A stretch of 51,995 bases of DNA from Nostoc sp. CHAB 5834 (GCA_020829485.1 JAIVFU010000049.1:1-51995); one strand, 5' to 3'; counted from the stretch's first letter, positions 16,555 to 26,354 are shown. Program-made: numbers and translations. Notes: generated by a model not told the origin, from the letters alone.

Positions 16555-17652
16555 ATGATTAAGCAACCTTACAAATTATTATTCATGTCCACCCCCATTG
16601 GTGCGCTGGGATCTGGATTGGGAGGCGGAGTAGAATTGACACTTTCTAATATTGCTAAAGAGATGCTGCGGCGAGGATATGAATTAGAAATTGTTGCACC
16701 ATTCGGATCTGTCAGCAGTTCATTACCGATTAGAGAAATCCCTGGAGAACTGCAAATACTAGCCCAAAATCAGACTCGTATTGATCCAATTTTTATACCC
16801 AAAAATTCTGTTTTGACGAATATGTGGGACTATGCTCGACAAGTTCAGGGTGATTATGATTTAATTGTGAATTTTGCCTATGATTGGCTACCTTTGTATT
16901 TAACACCGTTTTTTAATACTCCGATCGCACATCTGATCAGTATGTGTTCTTTAACAGATGCAATGGATCAGATTATTGAACAGATCGCAACTCAGTTTAC
17001 AGGTACTATTGGCGTTCACAGTCAAACACAAGCAGGGACTTTTAAATTTGAACAGCAGTGTACTTGTTTGCTGAATGGGATGGATTTATCTATTTATCAG
17101 TTTTGTAATCAACCAAGCTATAACTTGGCGTGGGTAGGTAGGATAGCACCGGAAAAAGGACTAGAAGATGCGGTTGCATCTGCAAAAATCACGGGTATTC
17201 CTCTGAAAATATTTGGACTGAAACAGGATGAAACATACTGGCAGAAGATTTGTCAAGATTACCCAGATGCACCGATAGAATATATGGGCTTTTTACCTAC
17301 TGTCGAGTTACAAGAACAATTAGGTAAATGTCTAGCCTTGTTAGTAACTCCCCGTTGGGTAGAAGCTTTTGGTAATGTTGCAATTGAAGCGCTTGCTTGT
17401 GGAGTGCCTGTAATTGCTTATCGTCGGGGTGGTTTGACAGAAATTGTCCAAGAAGGCAAAACAGGTTTTTTGGTGGAACCTGATAGTGTTGAAGGTTTAG
17501 TAGAAGCGATTAAGCATTTGAATGAAATTGATCGTTATGCTTGTCGGCAACAAGCAGAAGCAACTTATTCTTTAGAGGCTATGGGCGATCGCTTGGTACA
17601 ATGGTTTCAAAATATCCTCGATAATAGTGCCAAGATAAAAACTAAAGCTTAA
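16555..17652 (+). CDS. GT4 glycosyltransferase, UDP-glucose:tetrahydrobiopterin glucosyltransferase-like
   Basis: 365 aa. GT-B retaining enzyme: the N-terminal GLGGGVELTLSNIA loop (21-34) binds the donor phosphate; LAWVGRIAPEKGLEDA (191-206) and WVEAFGNVAIEALACGVPVI (268-287) carry the R/K and E-x7-E (E270, E278) donor signature. The stretches STPIGALGSGLGGGVELTL and DLIVNFAYDWLPLYLTPFF match what I remember of the cyanobacterial enzyme BGluT, which glucosylates tetrahydrobiopterin or related pterins from UDP-glucose. That assignment is from memory and needs a search. Last gene of the GT1-methyltransferase-GT4 cluster, so a methylated, glycosylated pterin or other small molecule is a possible product. 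Confidence 0.72.
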   Translation: MIKQPYKLLFMSTPIGALGSGLGGGVELTLSNIAKEMLRRGYELEIVAPFGSVSSSLPIREIPGELQILAQNQTRIDPIFIPKNSVLTNMWDYARQVQGDYDLIVNFAYDWLPLYLTPFFNTPIAHLISMCSLTDAMDQIIEQIATQFTGTIGVHSQTQAGTFKFEQQCTCLLNGMDLSIYQFCNQPSYNLAWVGRIAPEKGLEDAVASAKITGIPLKIFGLKQDETYWQKICQDYPDAPIEYMGFLPTVELQEQLGKCLALLVTPRWVEAFGNVAIEALACGVPVIAYRRGGLTEIVQEGKTGFLVEPDSVEGLVEAIKHLNEIDRYACRQQAEATYSLEAMGDRLVQWFQNILDNSAKIKTKA

Positions 17653-18054
17653 TACAGTAGAATTCAGAATTCAGAATTCAGGAATAAAACACGCTTTATA
17701 CCTGGGTAACAGACTTAGATTGTGTACCTCACCAACTTGAAATCTGCTGTATCTAATATTCCCTGCTCTATCGCTCTCTTTATTAGGGCTATTTCATTCT
17801 CATCTAGCCCGCCTCAGAATGAATTCTGAGTCTAATAGCGAAAGTCATCTAAAGATGACTGAGACTCATGTTATAGTCCGTTTTAACGGACTTTAGAGGA
17901 TGTTTGAAAAGTCCTCTTGTCGGTATCAAAAGTTTCTGATTTTTGAACAAGGTTTCAGATAAAACCCTTATAAAACAGGCTTTTCAGTCTCAGTAGGTTT
18001 TCAGAAATCAAATCGGAGTCTTATATGATCGGACTCTGCTTTACTGATGAGTCC
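17653..18054. other. Convergent spacer with heptamer repeat and hairpin fragments
   Basis: No gene seen. AATTCAG is repeated three times at 17661-17681. From about 17806 to 17900 there are three consecutive small hairpins (CAGAATGAATTCTG, AAGTCATCTAAAGATGACT, AGTCCGTTTTAACGGACT) related to the interior of the family B copy at 35494. A weak stem GGAGTC/GGACTC at 18016-18037 lies just beyond the end of the minus-strand methyltransferase gene. Confidence 0.55.
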
Positions 18055-18741
18055 TTATTTTTCAATTTTAAAGGTACACAACTTAGTTTTTCTACCGTAC
18101 AAAAGAGTTTCCTCTATGTAGGGGATATTCAGAACTAATTCTACATTATTTATATTAAAAGGATGTTTATCTAAAAACACTCCTGAGTCGTGTTTTAATC
18201 TAATATCAGCACCAGTTGGTATATCTATATTTGGAACATAATCAAGTTCAGTATCGGGAAGGTATTCAGTGATAAATGTATAATCATATTGAAGAATTTT
18301 GTCTAAAATCTTCTTGATGTCTTGGTTAGACAAATGCTGTAAAACTTGGCGAATTAAGGATATATCTCCCTTGGGTAAATCTTGTTCAATCATATCAAGA
18401 CATACAAATTTTATATTAGTATTAGCATAATCTATGTTATTGCGTTCTACTAATTCTGGTACGATATCTACACCTATATATTGATATTTTATTTGAGATG
18501 CTTCTAGAGTTTGTAAAAGGGTTTGACCGACGCGAAAATCGCCACAACCTAAATCTACAATAGTGATATTAGCCGCAGCTATTTTTAGAGCAAAATTTTT
18601 GATTAATTCGCAATATTGTTGACAGAAATCAATATTGGAGCCTTTACCAGAGTAAAACTCTCCGGGGTTCCCTCCCCAGGTATTATTTGCATATATTTCT
18701 GAAAAAGTCTTACAGGTAGATGTTTGTTGCTCTTGTGACAT
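18055..18741 (-). CDS. Class I SAM-dependent methyltransferase
   Basis: 228 aa. It has an N-terminal FSEIYANNTWGG motif (13-24), common in a group of cyanobacterial and proteobacterial methyltransferases linked to glycosylation clusters. Motif I is IVDLGCGDFRVGQ (61-73), the acidic residue is in YIGVDIVPELV, and motif IV is ISLIRQVLQHLSN. The C-terminal part is AT-rich and holds a strand-rich substrate region. It faces the GT cluster tail-to-tail, so it is a separate transcription unit, but the clustering of four sugar/methyl transfer genes is suggestive. Substrate unknown. Confidence 0.75.
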   Translation of the reverse strand: MSQEQQTSTCKTFSEIYANNTWGGNPGEFYSGKGSNIDFCQQYCELIKNFALKIAAANITIVDLGCGDFRVGQTLLQTLEASQIKYQYIGVDIVPELVERNNIDYANTNIKFVCLDMIEQDLPKGDISLIRQVLQHLSNQDIKKILDKILQYDYTFITEYLPDTELDYVPNIDIPTGADIRLKHDSGVFLDKHPFNINNVELVLNIPYIEETLLYGRKTKLCTFKIEK

Positions 18742-18877
18742 ATAAATTAGTTTCAGGTCAAAATTAAAAAAATATTGCCAAATTCAGTTTAGGAGTGTTT
18801 GAGATTGGTTGATTGGCTTCTTGAGATTATAGTTGATATCTATGAATACAAAAACCCCATAATCTCATTGCGGCAAA

Positions 18878-19774
18878 TTATGATGTAATTGCTAATATTC
18901 CCGCATCCCCATCTAAAGTTACCTCTACACCTACAGGTAATGCCGCATTGGGACTATCATGACCAAAAGGTAAATCAGAGACAATCGGAATGCCCAAATC
19001 ACCCAAGCGATCGCGCAATACTTCTTCTACACTAAAACTAGATATAGTTGGTGGCGCTTCACAACGAGTAAAACCGCCCAAAGCAATACCGCAGACTTGA
19101 GATAAAGCACCACTCAAACGCCACTGCGTCAGCATCCTATCGATGCGATAAGGTGCTTCTGTAATATCTTCCAACGCCAGAATTACACCATCCAGATGTG
19201 GTAAGATTGGTGTAGCTAAAAGGTTAGTAGCCACCGTGAGATTACCTGGTAACAAAGTACCAGTTACCACGCCACCACCCCACCCGCAACCTTTGAGAGG
19301 GGCGAGAGGACGACCTTCTACCGAATCGAATAATCGCTCAATTGACCAATCTGGCTCATCTGCCAAAGTCGTCAGCACGGGAGCGTGAACGCCAGAAATT
19401 CCTGCTGTATAAAGGCTCCACAATAAAGCTGTGATATCAGAAAAGCCAATCAACCACTTGGGAAGCGCTGAGTTTGGCCAATTCCAATCTTCTAAAATGC
19501 GGGTGCTGCCAAAACCGCCTCTGGAACAGAGAATACCGCGACAATCAGGATCTTGCCACGCTGCTGCTAGTTGGTGACGGCGGGTTTCGTCTGTTCCAGC
19601 TAAATAGCCCCATTTGTCATCTATCTGTGGACTGATTTCTACTCGATAACCACGCGATCGCCAAATTTCTAAACCCCGTTCAAATGCTTCAAATTCTCGC
19701 AAAGCACCACTAGGGGCAATTACTCTTAGCAAGTCTCCAGGTTTTAGGGGCGGTGGTAAGATTTTAGATGGCAT
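18878..19774 (-). CDS. Muramoyltetrapeptide LD-carboxypeptidase (peptidase S66)
   Basis: 298 aa from ATG 19774 (MPSKILPPPLKPGDLLRVIA). A longer frame to 19822 would add codons made of a repeat tract and is rejected. Family S66 catalytic triad: nucleophile in GFSDIT (S112), Glu in LEDITEAPYR (E202) and His in PFGHDSP (H272). GGFGSTRILEDW (86-97) is the conserved loop before the nucleophile. It cleaves the L,D bond releasing D-Ala from tetrapeptide muropeptides in peptidoglycan recycling; MccF-type immunity proteins share the fold, so that is the alternative. No signal peptide, consistent with cytosolic recycling. Confidence 0.87.
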   Translation of the reverse strand: MPSKILPPPLKPGDLLRVIAPSGALREFEAFERGLEIWRSRGYRVEISPQIDDKWGYLAGTDETRRHQLAAAWQDPDCRGILCSRGGFGSTRILEDWNWPNSALPKWLIGFSDITALLWSLYTAGISGVHAPVLTTLADEPDWSIERLFDSVEGRPLAPLKGCGWGGGVVTGTLLPGNLTVATNLLATPILPHLDGVILALEDITEAPYRIDRMLTQWRLSGALSQVCGIALGGFTRCEAPPTISSFSVEEVLRDRLGDLGIPIVSDLPFGHDSPNAALPVGVEVTLDGDAGILAITS

Positions 19775-19908
19775 GAAAAAAGTTAGGGGTGAGGAGAGAC
19801 GCGATGAATCGCGTCTGTACAAGGGGTTAAGAATAAAGACTATACCTTAGAACTCCGATCAAATTTTATTGAATCATTTTTGAAAGCGATCGCCACAGTG
19901 GTTTTATT

Positions 19909-20451
19909 TTAGGTTCGCTTTGTATCTAATTGTGGATTTTCTTTAGTTGGATTTTGCGGTATAAGATAAATACCCCCAGAGATTAAAGTCAGGGCGACAG
20001 AAATCCAAAAGGCAAGCAAAGAGGGAATTTGCCAAACTTCAGGTAGGGGTGCAATCAGAAGCGCGATCGCTACTATTTGACTAACAGTTTTGAGTTTACC
20101 CCAAATATTCGCCCCGGTAATCGTCGTTTGATTCACCCGCCAACCAGCGATCGCTAATTCCCGCGCTAAAATCAAAAACACTCCCCAAGCCGGCACTTTT
20201 CCTAGTTCAATAAAAACCAGCAACGGCGCAAGTACCAGAAGTTTATCCACTAAGGGATCGAGAAACTTACCCAATTCGCTAATTTGGTTGAGTTTCCGCG
20301 CCAAATAGCCGTCTAACCAATCAGTCAATGCAGCAACGAGAAAAATCGCCAAACATATCCACTGAGCTTCAGGTGTGGGATTATATAAACCATAAAGCAG
20401 AAATGGTATCCCCAATAGGCGAGAGAAGGTAATCCAGTTGGGTATGGTCAT
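19909..20451 (-). CDS. pgsA: CDP-diacylglycerol-glycerol-3-phosphate 3-phosphatidyltransferase
   Basis: 180 aa from ATG 20451 (MTIPNWITFSRLLGIP); an upstream in-frame ATG at 20469 adds six residues. The CDP-alcohol phosphatidyltransferase signature D-x2-DG-x2-AR-x8-G-x3-D-x3-D is complete in DWLDGYLARKLNQ plus GKFLDPLVDK. About five membrane helices. It makes phosphatidylglycerophosphate, precursor of phosphatidylglycerol, an essential thylakoid lipid. Size and the NPNxxT-like start fit PgsA rather than cardiolipin synthase. Confidence 0.92.
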   Translation of the reverse strand: MTIPNWITFSRLLGIPFLLYGLYNPTPEAQWICLAIFLVAALTDWLDGYLARKLNQISELGKFLDPLVDKLLVLAPLLVFIELGKVPAWGVFLILARELAIAGWRVNQTTITGANIWGKLKTVSQIVAIALLIAPLPEVWQIPSLLAFWISVALTLISGGIYLIPQNPTKENPQLDTKRT

Positions 20452-20595
20452 AGGAAATTCAAAAATCAAACTTCAAAATTAACAACTGTAAAGCAACAAG
20501 CAGTCAAGCAAATATGCAAAATCTATGCAGATTAGTGTATGTGAGTGTGCCTGCATGGGAAAATCTGTTTTCTATAGCTCTCTTAAAACAATACT

Positions 20596-22032
20596 ATGAC
20601 TGAACACACAGACTCTCAATTCCGCATCGAACGCGATTCGATGGGCGATCGCCAAATTGCTAGTAGCGTTTATTACGGCATTCAAACGCTTCGGGCTATC
20701 GAAAACTTCCCCATTAGCGGCATCAAGCCTTTATATACTTACGTAGATGCTGGATTAATAATTAAAAAAGCTACAGCAATTGTGAATGGAGAACTAAATT
20801 GTATTCCCCAAGATATTAGTCAGGCGATTATCCAAGCAACTGATGAAATCTTGGCTGGGAAATTCCGGGATCAATTTGTCGTGGATGTTTATCAGGCGGG
20901 TGCTGGAACATCCCACCACATGAATATCAACGAAGTTTTGGCAAATCGCGCCTTAGAAATTCTGGGTGAAGAAAAGGGCAATTATAAACGTGTTAGTCCC
21001 AATGATCACGTTAATTATGGGCAGTCTACCAACGATGTGATTCCTACGGCAATTCGCATTGGTGGATTATTGGCATTATCCAAGACATTACACCCAGCAA
21101 TAGATGGTGCGATCGCATCCTTAGAAAACAAAGCTGTAGAATTTCAAGATATCGTCAAATCTGGCAGAACTCACTTACAAGATGCAGTACCCGTGCGTTT
21201 GGGTGAAAATTTTCGGGCATGGGCGCAAATTCTTACAGAACATCAAAACCGGATTTACACCGCCTCTGGTGATTTGATGGTGCTGGGTTTGGGAGGTAGC
21301 GCAGCCGGAACGGGATTAAATACTCATCCTCTATATCGCGCCCGTGTAGTGGAAGTTCTCTCAGAATTGATTGATACTCCTTTGGAACCTGCACCCCATC
21401 TTATGGCAGCCATGCAGAGTATGGCACCATTTGTAAATGTTTCCGGTGCTTTACGCAACTTAGCGCAGGATTTAGTCAAAATATCTCATGATTTACGACT
21501 GATGGATTCGGGGCCAAAAACTGGTTTGAAAGAAATTCAACTCCCTCCAGTGCAACCCGGTTCCTCAATTATGCCAGGGAAATATAACCCCGTGATGGCA
21601 GAGATGACATCAATGGTGTGTTTTCAGGTGATGGGTTACGACAGTGCGATCGCATTAGCAGCCCAAGCCGGACAATTAGAATTAAATGTGATGATGCCGT
21701 TGATTGCTTATAACCTAATTCACAGTATCGAAATTCTCGGCAATACCATCGCTGTTCTTACAGAACGTTGCATTGAAGGAATCACAGCAAACCAGGAACG
21801 TTGTTTAGCTTATGCAGAAGGTAGTTTAGCTTTAGTAACCGCACTAAATACCCACATCGGTTATTTAAATGCCGCAGCTGTCGCCAAAGAATCTTTAGAA
21901 ACTGGTAAATCTTTACGGCAGATTGTCTTAGAACGCGGATTGATGAATGAGGCAGAATTAGCCACAGTGCTAAATCTAGAACAGATGAGTGCTATCTTAC
22001 CTCTGAGTCGAGAATCAAAGCAGATCGATTAG
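20596..22032 (+). CDS. aspA: Aspartate ammonia-lyase
   Basis: 478 aa, the aspartase/class II fumarase superfamily length. The N-terminus FRIERDSMGDRQIASSVYYG is aspartase-like, as in bacterial AspA (xxRxExDxxGxxxVPxxxYYG). Other marks are SPNDHVNYGQSTNDVIPTA, SGRTHLQDAVPVRLG, and the signature GSSIMPGKYNPVMAEM (near 322-337) with the catalytic serine loop. It converts L-aspartate to fumarate and ammonia in the cytosol. Class II fumarase is the alternative; the MGDRQIA and LGGSAAGTGLNTHP stretches favour aspartase. Single gene between divergent pgsA and a convergent P-type ATPase. Confidence 0.87.
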   Translation: MTEHTDSQFRIERDSMGDRQIASSVYYGIQTLRAIENFPISGIKPLYTYVDAGLIIKKATAIVNGELNCIPQDISQAIIQATDEILAGKFRDQFVVDVYQAGAGTSHHMNINEVLANRALEILGEEKGNYKRVSPNDHVNYGQSTNDVIPTAIRIGGLLALSKTLHPAIDGAIASLENKAVEFQDIVKSGRTHLQDAVPVRLGENFRAWAQILTEHQNRIYTASGDLMVLGLGGSAAGTGLNTHPLYRARVVEVLSELIDTPLEPAPHLMAAMQSMAPFVNVSGALRNLAQDLVKISHDLRLMDSGPKTGLKEIQLPPVQPGSSIMPGKYNPVMAEMTSMVCFQVMGYDSAIALAAQAGQLELNVMMPLIAYNLIHSIEILGNTIAVLTERCIEGITANQERCLAYAEGSLALVTALNTHIGYLNAAAVAKESLETGKSLRQIVLERGLMNEAELATVLNLEQMSAILPLSRESKQID

Positions 22033-22035
22033 TGT

Positions 22036-22204
22036 CAATTTTTTTAACGTAGACGCATTAGCGAAGCGGTAGCGACGAAGGAGCGTCAGCGGCTTGCCGC
22101 AGGCTACCACAGAGGCGCAGAGTACACAGAGAGAAAAATAAGTAACTGAGCAAAAAACCTCTCATGACTCTGCGTTCTCTGCGTTCTCTGCGGTTCGTTT
22201 TTGT
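22036..22204. repeat. Repeat-rich convergent spacer (CAGAG inverted repeat)
   Basis: Between the convergent aspA and P-ATPase ends. ACCACAGAGGCGCAGAGTAC (22108-22127) is roughly complementary to CTCTGCGTTCTCTGCGG (22169-22194). Similar CAGAG/CTCTG pairs are at 33840-33862 and 43058-43125. The preceding bases (GTAGACGCATTAGCGAAGCG) are a common Nostoc interspersed repeat. Confidence 0.6.
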
Positions 22205-22210
22205 CTGTAT

Positions 22211-24958
22211 TTAATTTGGGGGATCAAAACGATTTACTACTGTAGCCCACAAAATCATTGGTGAACCAACTGCTAAACAAAATAACCACTGCTGCAAGTT
22301 TAATGGTGCTGTTTCAAAAACTTCATTAATTAATGGCACATGAGCAAAAATAATTTGCAAAATAATTGCTCCTAAAATCCCAAAGCCAATAGCAGGAATA
22401 TCAACGTTCTCTTTAATTGTGCCGTCCATTTTGGCAATCAAATTCGGGATTAATTGACTAATACTCAATAAATAGAATATCCGTCCAGCAATGAGAGCGT
22501 TAATCGCCATTGTTCTCGCTAAATCGATATTATCCGTAGTTTGGCGGATATATTCAAATACTCCAAATATGACAATCCAATTAAATAGAGAAATTGCTAA
22601 AATTCGTTGTAACCGACTCCCGGAAATTAACGGTTCATTAGGATGACGGGGCGCTTGTTGCATGACGTTTTGCGCCTTTGGCTCAAAGGCTAAAGGCACT
22701 GTCATAGTAATAGAATTGAGCATATTGAGCCACAGAACTTGTAAAGATAAAATTGGTAAATCTCTGGCTAGCAATGTGCTAATTAAAATTGTCATTGATT
22801 CACCACCATTGACAGGCAAAATAAAGCAAATTGCTTTGAGCAGATTTTTATAAACCGCCCGTCCCTCTTCTATAGCAGCTTCAATGGAGGCAAAATTATC
22901 ATCGGTAAGCAGCATATCTGCGGCTTCTTTGGCAACTTCTGTACCAGTACCACCCATCGCAATACCAATATCTGCTTGTTTTAAGGCTGGTGCATCGTTG
23001 ACACCATCTCCTGTCATGGCAACGATTTCACCTTTTGATTGCAAAGCTTCGACTAAACGTAGCTTTTGTTCTGGGGCGACACGGGCAAAGACTACGCCTT
23101 CTTGGGCAACTTCGGCAAGTTCTGTTTTATCCATTTTTGCTAGTTCTGCACCTGTGAAAGCCAGAACTGAGCCATTTTTGTTGATACCCATGCGATAAGC
23201 GATCGCCTGCGCTGTGATACCATGATCCCCAGTGATCATTTTGACCTCAATTCCCGCTTCCTGACAGGCTTGGACTGCTTTAATGGCACTCTCACGCGGC
23301 GGATCAATCATTCCCTGCAAGCCGATGAAAATTAACCCAGTAGCAATATCTGGATGATCTAGTGTATTTTGCCCATCGGGTACTGCTTTCTTCGCCAAAG
23401 CTAATACCCGTAAGCCTTGCCGTGCCATAATATTGACTTCCCGCTCGATGCTGCTTTGCCGTAACGTTTCTACACAATCCAACGGGCGGGGTTGTCCATC
23501 AGTGTTCAATATCAGAGTGCAACGCTGAAGAATTGCCTCGACTGAACCCTTAACATAGATAGTCTTACCTTGGGGTGTGGCGTGCAAAGTCGCCATGTAT
23601 TGAAAGTCTGATTCAAAGGGAATTGCATCTAACCTCGGCATTTGTTTGGCTAAGGTTGCTTGACTAAAACCTGCTTTATTTGCGGATGTAATTAACGCCC
23701 CTTCTGTGGGATCTCCCATGACTACCCACCTGCCATTCTTCTTCTCTAAGTGGGAGTCGTTACACAACAACCCGGCAATTAAGCATTCTTGCAAACCCTT
23801 ATTGCTGTTGAGGTTCACAGATTTGTCATCTATCAAGATTTCGCCGTCTGGTGTGTAACCAATACCACTAACAGTATATTGATGTCCTCCAGTATAAATT
23901 GCTTGTACTGTCATCTGGTTTTCTGTCAAAGTCCCAGTTTTATCGGAACAAATAACAGTTGCACTTCCCAAGGTTTCTACAGCTGGCAATTTGCGGATAA
24001 TGGCGTTGCGTCGTGCCATGCGGGAAACACCTATAGCTAACGTAACTGTCACTACTGCTGGTAATCCTTCAGGAATCGCACTCACTGTTAAAGCGACTGC
24101 TGCTTCTAAAGCTTCTTGAAAACCTCGAAAGCTTAATCCCACCACGAAGCAGAGGGCTGCTAATCCTAACACCATATACAGCCAATTCTGGCTAAATTTA
24201 TCGAATTTTCTAGTTAAAGGAGTAGAAATATCTGTGTGTTGCTCCATTAACTGAGAAATTCGCCCTGTTTCTGTGGCGTTCCCTGTGGCAACTACAACAC
24301 CAGTACCTTGCCCAAAGGTAACGAAGCCACCCGCATAAGCCATGTTTTTGCGCTCGGCTAGAGCAATATCTGGCTTTAAAATTTGAGTATTCTTTTCTAC
24401 CGCTAGAGATTCACCAGTTAGGGCAGATTCGTCTATTTGTAAATTTTTAACTTTAATTAACCGTAAATCTGCTGGGACTTTATCACCAGAAGTTAGTAAA
24501 ACAATATCTCCAGGTACTAACTCACCAGAAGCAATGCGTAATTTTTGACCATCACGGATGATGGTTGCTTCAGTGGTAATTGCTTTGGCGAGGGCAGCGA
24601 TCGCACTTTCGGCTTTCGATTCTTGAATAAATCCAATGATGGCGTTAGTTGTAGTCACTCCCCAAATAACACCAGCATTCACCAAGCTGCCAGTTAGCGC
24701 CTTTACTAAACCCGCACACAACAAAATAATCAGCAGTGGTTGGTTAAATTGCAGTAAAAATTTTAACCACCAAGGTTTACTTTTCTTGCCTGTGAGTTCG
24801 TTTGCTCCCACTTCAGACAATAAGTGTTTGGCTACTACACCACTCAAACCATTCTCAGCATCACTATCCAAGCGAGCGATCGTTTCAGAAATTTCCAAAG
24901 TATGCCAAACGGTGAATTGCTTTTCTTGGGGTGCAATGGGAGATGCTGCCTGTACCAT
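22211..24958 (-). CDS. P-type (type II, Pma1/PacL-like) cation-transporting ATPase
   Basis: 915 aa. An N-terminal cation-ATPase domain (about 15-80) is followed by TGES (181-184, actuator), PEGLP in helix M4 (296-300), the phosphorylation site D339 in [16 protein letters not shown]-site [10 protein letters not shown], and hinge [18 protein letters not shown]. Ten membrane helices are expected. It is of the type II family that includes Ca2+ pumps. In M6, however, the segment aligning with the calcium-ligand helix reads [17 protein letters not shown], without the usual Asp after the Asn/Thr. It therefore fits cyanobacterial Pma1-like pumps whose ion is uncertain (Na+, H+, K+ or Ca2+). AAGGA precedes ATG 24958. 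Confidence 0.9.
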   Translation of the reverse strand: MVQAASPIAPQEKQFTVWHTLEISETIARLDSDAENGLSGVVAKHLLSEVGANELTGKKSKPWWLKFLLQFNQPLLIILLCAGLVKALTGSLVNAGVIWGVTTTNAIIGFIQESKAESAIAALAKAITTEATIIRDGQKLRIASGELVPGDIVLLTSGDKVPADLRLIKVKNLQIDESALTGESLAVEKNTQILKPDIALAERKNMAYAGGFVTFGQGTGVVVATGNATETGRISQLMEQHTDISTPLTRKFDKFSQNWLYMVLGLAALCFVVGLSFRGFQEALEAAVALTVSAIPEGLPAVVTVTLAIGVSRMARRNAIIRKLPAVETLGSATVICSDKTGTLTENQMTVQAIYTGGHQYTVSGIGYTPDGEILIDDKSVNLNSNKGLQECLIAGLLCNDSHLEKKNGRWVVMGDPTEGALITSANKAGFSQATLAKQMPRLDAIPFESDFQYMATLHATPQGKTIYVKGSVEAILQRCTLILNTDGQPRPLDCVETLRQSSIEREVNIMARQGLRVLALAKKAVPDGQNTLDHPDIATGLIFIGLQGMIDPPRESAIKAVQACQEAGIEVKMITGDHGITAQAIAYRMGINKNGSVLAFTGAELAKMDKTELAEVAQEGVVFARVAPEQKLRLVEALQSKGEIVAMTGDGVNDAPALKQADIGIAMGGTGTEVAKEAADMLLTDDNFASIEAAIEEGRAVYKNLLKAICFILPVNGGESMTILISTLLARDLPILSLQVLWLNMLNSITMTVPLAFEPKAQNVMQQAPRHPNEPLISGSRLQRILAISLFNWIVIFGVFEYIRQTTDNIDLARTMAINALIAGRIFYLLSISQLIPNLIAKMDGTIKENVDIPAIGFGILGAIILQIIFAHVPLINEVFETAPLNLQQWLFCLAVGSPMILWATVVNRFDPPN

Positions 24959-24975
24959 ACTTATTTCCTTTGATT

Positions 24976-25029
24976 TAGTGTTAAATAAGTTTTAACACTA
25001 AAAATAAGTGCTAAATATGAATAAGCACT
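24976..25029. promoter_or_regulatory. Two tandem palindromes upstream of the P-type ATPase
   Basis: The first (24976-25000) has perfect 10-bp arms TAGTGTTAAA and TTTAACACTA around TAAGT. The second (25007-25029) repeats the theme as AGTGCT and AGCACT around an AT-rich centre. Both lie 18-71 bp upstream of the ATPase start, where promoter and operator are expected, and share AGTGYTAAAT. This looks like a pair of dimer-binding sites; the regulator is unknown. Confidence 0.55.
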
Positions 25030-25104
25030 AATAATAATTTACTGTTATCATCATTACTTTCAATGCTTGCTCAGTAGTCACGCAAGTGGGTATGCTTGCC
25101 ATTA

Positions 25105-25227
25105 GGGAACTCCAAGAAATAAATTATCCAATATTGTGGGGTGGGCAACATGAGCGCCCAGTCCATAGAGCGCTCATGTTGCCCACCCCACAGGAGTTAA
25201 TTGGATATTTTTTTATTTGGAAGTCCC
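25105..25227. repeat. Family D inverted-repeat element (GGGAACTCCAA ends)
   Basis: 123 bp with ends GGGAACTCCAAGAAATAA and, in reverse complement, GGGACTTCCAAATAAAAA. Inside is a long hairpin: GTGGGGTGGGCAACATGAGC pairs with GCTCATGTTGCCCACCCCAC. It ends 34 bp before the GTG start at 25262. Confidence 0.8.
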
Positions 25228-25261
25228 TTAAGTGGGGATTAAAACCAAGGGCAAAAACTAG

Positions 25262-26344
25262 GTGAATTTGGATTTGTCTACTCCTTTACAATTGGTTGGG
25301 CGATCGCTAGAATTTCAGCGAATTGTCGAAGTACTAGCCCAAGATGGAGACTTGCTGATTACTGGCGTACCTGGTAGTGGGCGACGAACTTTAGTGCGAG
25401 GGGCTGCTCAAGAAGTTGGTGCGATCGTCTTGGAGATAGACTGCATCCGCGCTACAGATGGAGAGCGATTTATCCTACTGCTAACAGAAACAATTAGCCA
25501 AAACTGGGAAGCAGCACAAATTCAAGACTGGGTAAGCAACTTTGGCAATGAGTTTTTTGTCTTTCATCCAGAAGGCAAACTTAAATCATTGCGCTCCCTG
25601 AACCAAAAGCAGTTATGGCAAGCATTTGAAATTTTGCTCAATTTGCTCCAAATTATGGCTATTGCTTTAAATAAGCGGGTAGTGCTAATTTTGCAGGGTT
25701 TTCCGCACATTCGCTCTTGGGATCGTAATGGTTTGTGGGAAGCAACTTTCAGACGAGAAATCAATGTACAAACTCATGTCAGCTACGTCTTAGTAGCAAC
25801 CATAGCTGAAATCAGCCATCATCCAGATGAGACAAACTACCCGCTAGAAACTATACAGTTAGCTCCCTTAGCTAATGACGTTTTGGCATTGTGGGCTAGG
25901 GAGATATTGCATATACAAGGAATGAAATTTGATTCTCGCTCCAAAGCACTACAATTATTTTTAGATGCTGTTCAAGGACACATTGGCGACGCAATGGCAA
26001 TAATTCGCCGCCTGCAAACTTTTTCTTTTCCTGATGGGTTAATTAGTGAAGCAGCAGTGCAGCAGGCAATAGAAGGATTGCTCAAAGACTTGTCTTTAGT
26101 TTTTGAATCTTTACTCATGTTATTGCCAGCCAATCAGGTGCATCTTTTAGAATCTTTGGCTTTAGATCCTACAGATAAACCACAAAGTAAAGAATATATT
26201 CAAAAACATGGTCTTTCAAGAGGTGGTAGCCTTCAGGGATCGCTGACTGGATTACAGCACAAAGGTTTAATTTATAGTGCTGAACAGGGTTATCAACTAG
26301 CGTTACCTTTATTGGCTTTGTGGTTGCGGCAGAGGTTAAGCTAG
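25262..26344 (+). CDS. STAND/AAA-like P-loop protein with degenerate nucleotide site
   Basis: 360 aa from GTG 25262 (MNLDLSTPLQLVGRSLEFQR). The opening LVGRSLEFQRI, then LLITGVPGSGRRTLVR (31-46), is the start of an ORC/STAND-type ATPase domain. The invariant Walker A Lys is replaced by Arg (GVPGSGRRT). The Walker B strand reads VVLILQGFPHI, with Gln where Asp/Glu is expected. Later parts are a helical lid (PLANDVLALWAREIL) and a C-terminal winged-helix-like region (SLQGSLTGLQHKGLIY). It may bind nucleotide without hydrolysing it. I do not know its function. Single gene. Confidence 0.7.
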   Translation: MNLDLSTPLQLVGRSLEFQRIVEVLAQDGDLLITGVPGSGRRTLVRGAAQEVGAIVLEIDCIRATDGERFILLLTETISQNWEAAQIQDWVSNFGNEFFVFHPEGKLKSLRSLNQKQLWQAFEILLNLLQIMAIALNKRVVLILQGFPHIRSWDRNGLWEATFRREINVQTHVSYVLVATIAEISHHPDETNYPLETIQLAPLANDVLALWAREILHIQGMKFDSRSKALQLFLDAVQGHIGDAMAIIRRLQTFSFPDGLISEAAVQQAIEGLLKDLSLVFESLLMLLPANQVHLLESLALDPTDKPQSKEYIQKHGLSRGGSLQGSLTGLQHKGLIYSAEQGYQLALPLLALWLRQRLS

Positions 26345-26354
26345 TACCGCCGTG

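Noticed and set aside
19775..19822. N-terminal extension of the LD-carboxypeptidase
   Set aside because: Encoded by a CGCGATGAATCGCGTC repeat; the conserved protein starts at ATG 19774.
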